Both the position numbers and the translations under genes were made by a program. Shown piece after piece: positions 62,506 through 64,000 of a stretch of DNA of 64,000 bases. This DNA is from Streptomyces sp. man185. GTDB taxonomy: Bacteria; Actinomycetota; Actinomycetes; Streptomycetales; Streptomycetaceae. How positions within the stretch are numbered: position 1 is the first letter of the stretch; every line of letters starts with the position of its first letter. The stretch lies in contig NTHE01000020.1 in the NCBI GenBank assembly GCA_002551355.1, positions 58,869 to 122,868 on the forward strand, in the 5' to 3' direction. The notes under the pieces are model-generated. The model was not told the DNA's origin and made no database searches. It was given only the letters and a program-made list of their open reading frames with translations.

Positions 62506-63893
62506 CACCCGGACCGCGCACGCCGCCCCTCGATCTGCTGGGGGTGGGGGCAGGGCCCTTCAACCTTTCGCTCGCCGCACTCGCCGACGGCGTTCCCGGG
62601 CTGCGCACCGCCTTCCACGAGCAGCGCGCCGCCTTCCACTGGCACCCCGGGCTGCTCATCGAGGGCGCGACCCTGCAAGTGCCTTTCCTGGCAGATCTGG
62701 TGAGCCTCGTCGAGCCCACCAGCCCCTGGTCCTACCTCAATTACATCAAGACCCGCCGCAGGCTCTTTCCGTTCTACTTCGCCGAGCGCTTCCACATCCA
62801 CCGCTCCGAGTTCGACGACTACCTGCGCTGGGTGAGTACCGAACTGCCCTCCACCCGCTTCGGCCACCGCGTCGACACGGTCGCCTGGGATCCCGGACAG
62901 GGCGCGTTCGCCGTGGAGTTCAGCCGCCTCGGCCCCGACGGGGAGACGATCACGAGCGGGCTCGCCCATGCCCGTAACCTCGCCCTCGGTGTCGGCACGG
63001 CGCCGCACGTCCCCGAACCGCTGCGGGAGCTGGTCGGGGACCCGGCCGCCGTCGTGCTGCACTCCGCGGACTATCTCGCCCAGCGGGACCGGCTGCTGGC
63101 CGCACGCCACATCACCGTCGTCGGCTCGGGCCAGTCGGGCGCCGAAGTCCTGCTGGACCTGCTGCGGTCCCGGCCCGAGGGGGCGGAGGGGCTGACCTGG
63201 CTGGCCCGTACGCCGGCCTTCGCGCCCATGGAGTACAGCAAGATCGGCCTGGAGCAGTTCACGCCCGACTACACCCGCTACTTCCACGGACTTCCGCAGG
63301 CCACCCGGGACCGGCTCCTGCCCCGTCAGTGGCAGCTCTACAAGGGCGTCAGCGGGGACACGCTCGGGGACATCCACGACGAGCTGTACCGGCGCAGCCT
63401 CGGCGGCGGCTGGCCCGACGTCACGCTCACCCCCGGCATCGAGGTCACGGGAGCGGCCGCCACCGGGGCGGGGCGCATCGAGCTGAGCGTCGAGCACGGC
63501 CAGCAGGAGACGCGGGGCAGGCTCGTCACGGACGCCGTCGTTCTCGCCACCGGGTACCGGGAGCGCCCGGTCGACCTGCTGCTCGCCGCGCTCGACCCGT
63601 ACATCGTCCGTGACGAGACCAAGCGTCCGCAGGTCGACGCGGCCCAACGGCTCGTTCTCGCACCGGAGATCGCCGGTTCGGTCTTCGTGCAGAACGCGGA
63701 ACGGCACACGCACGGCGTCGGTGCACCGGACCTGGGTCTGGCCGCCTGGCGTTCCGCCGTCATCGTCAACGCGCTGACGGGCAAGGAGTTCTACCCGCTG
63801 CCCGAGCGCACGGCCTTCACCACGTTCGGCCTCGCCGCGCAGGACGGCGACGACCGGGACCCGTCGGCGCGTCCGGCCGAAGAGCGACGGTGA
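62502..63893 (+). CDS. desB: DesB-like cadaverine/lysine N-hydroxylase (flavin N-monooxygenase)
   Basis: 463 residues with GGAGGA five bases before the ATG. It belongs to the NADPH-dependent N-hydroxylating monooxygenases: the FAD loop GVGAGPFNLSLAAL, the WHPGLLIEGATLQVPFLADLVSL active-site segment, the NADPH loop VVGSGQSGAEVLLDLL and the late ATGYR. It N-hydroxylates the cadaverine supplied by DesA, giving hydroxamate precursor. Normally desC (acyltransferase) and desD (NIS synthetase) follow, but here a strong hairpin and a convergent gene lie directly downstream. Confidence 0.92.
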   Translation: MTPGPRTPPLDLLGVGAGPFNLSLAALADGVPGLRTAFHEQRAAFHWHPGLLIEGATLQVPFLADLVSLVEPTSPWSYLNYIKTRRRLFPFYFAERFHIHRSEFDDYLRWVSTELPSTRFGHRVDTVAWDPGQGAFAVEFSRLGPDGETITSGLAHARNLALGVGTAPHVPEPLRELVGDPAAVVLHSADYLAQRDRLLAARHITVVGSGQSGAEVLLDLLRSRPEGAEGLTWLARTPAFAPMEYSKIGLEQFTPDYTRYFHGLPQATRDRLLPRQWQLYKGVSGDTLGDIHDELYRRSLGGGWPDVTLTPGIEVTGAAATGAGRIELSVEHGQQETRGRLVTDAVVLATGYRERPVDLLLAALDPYIVRDETKRPQVDAAQRLVLAPEIAGSVFVQNAERHTHGVGAPDLGLAAWRSAVIVNALTGKEFYPLPERTAFTTFGLAAQDGDDRDPSARPAEERR

Positions 63894-63901
63894 CGACACG
63901 G

Positions 63902-63936
63902 CCGGGCCGCACGGTGGGGTTCACCGTGCGGCCCGG
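63902..63936. terminator. Strong terminator after desB
   Basis: A perfect 15-bp stem, CCGGGCCGCACGGTG (63902-63916) with CACCGTGCGGCCCGG (63922-63936), and a 5-base loop, between two convergent genes. Confidence 0.9.
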
Positions 63937-63959
63937 GGCGGGGGCTGTTCGTCGGGGGA

Positions 63960-64000
63960 TCAGCCCTTGCGGGCGGTGATCTCCTCGGTGAGCTGGGGAA
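63960..64000 (-). CDS. C-terminal end of a gene entering from the right edge
   Basis: On the minus strand an open frame runs from the window edge to a TGA at 63960-63962 and ends in the residues PQLTEEITARKG. It lies 24 bp past the terminator, opposite to desB. Thirteen codons are too few to identify the product. Confidence 0.6.
   Translation of the reverse strand, partial: PQLTEEITARKG

Overview
The window is very GC-rich (roughly 70% or more) with coding genes strongly biased to G/C at third codon positions, GTG starts and AGGAGG-like ribosome binding sites. Together with modular PKSs, F420-dependent oxidoreductases, a monomeric isocitrate dehydrogenase, cobalamin riboswitches and desferrioxamine-type siderophore genes under an iron box, this points to Streptomyces or a close actinomycete relative.

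Region 1 (1-25310) is the end of a polyketide gene cluster. Three modular PKS genes (the first entering from the left edge) give ...DH-ER-KR-ACP, then KS-KR-ACP, KS-AT-DH-KR-ACP and a terminal KS-ACP. Two of the three complete modules have no acyltransferase, and there is no terminal thioesterase. A type II thioesterase, a flavin reductase, a convergent MFS exporter and a divergent TetR regulator follow. Next is a tight four-gene cassette: a large thiamine-diphosphate enzyme, a fusion of an acyl-ACP reductase to a PLP aminotransferase, a free ACP and a free FabF-like KS. Together they suggest that the polyketide is released as an aldehyde, possibly extended by a ThDP carboligation, and aminated.

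Region 2 (25311-35130) is accessory. It contains a leader with two mutually exclusive hairpins, a 98-residue peptide built from 12 tandem VWDxLx hexads (14 VWD triplets in all), then an operon-like run of a GNAT/FemAB-like acyltransferase, a truncated globin and an FAD monooxygenase. These are followed by a TrmO-like methyltransferase (opposite strand), a second MFS exporter, a DUF6879 protein, a PIG-L deacetylase, a class I methyltransferase and a degenerate adenylation-domain protein. The repeat peptide and its neighbours, and the ThDP/reductase-aminotransferase cassette, are the most novel-looking parts of the window.

Region 3 (35284-54763) looks like chromosomal housekeeping and catabolism: an F420/PPOX protein, a reductive pyrimidine-degradation operon (beta-ureidopropionase, aminotransferase, dihydropyrimidinase, LLM flavin/F420 oxidoreductase, NCS1 transporter), two secreted proteins, an amidase, monomeric isocitrate dehydrogenase with a clear terminator, a membrane-anchored molybdopterin oxidoreductase, an aromatic-ring FAD monooxygenase, an MpaB-like protein and a lipoate-protein ligase.

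Region 4 (54764-64000) is linked to cobalamin and iron. A minus-strand cobalamin riboswitch has no visible target gene; it is followed by cobF, a plus-strand cobalamin riboswitch upstream of metE, an orphan Imm49-like gene, and an iron box upstream of desA and desB. The desAB pair is closed by a strong terminator and a convergent gene, so desC and desD do not follow here.

All assignments come from reading the sequence and recalling family motifs; no database search or structure prediction was run.
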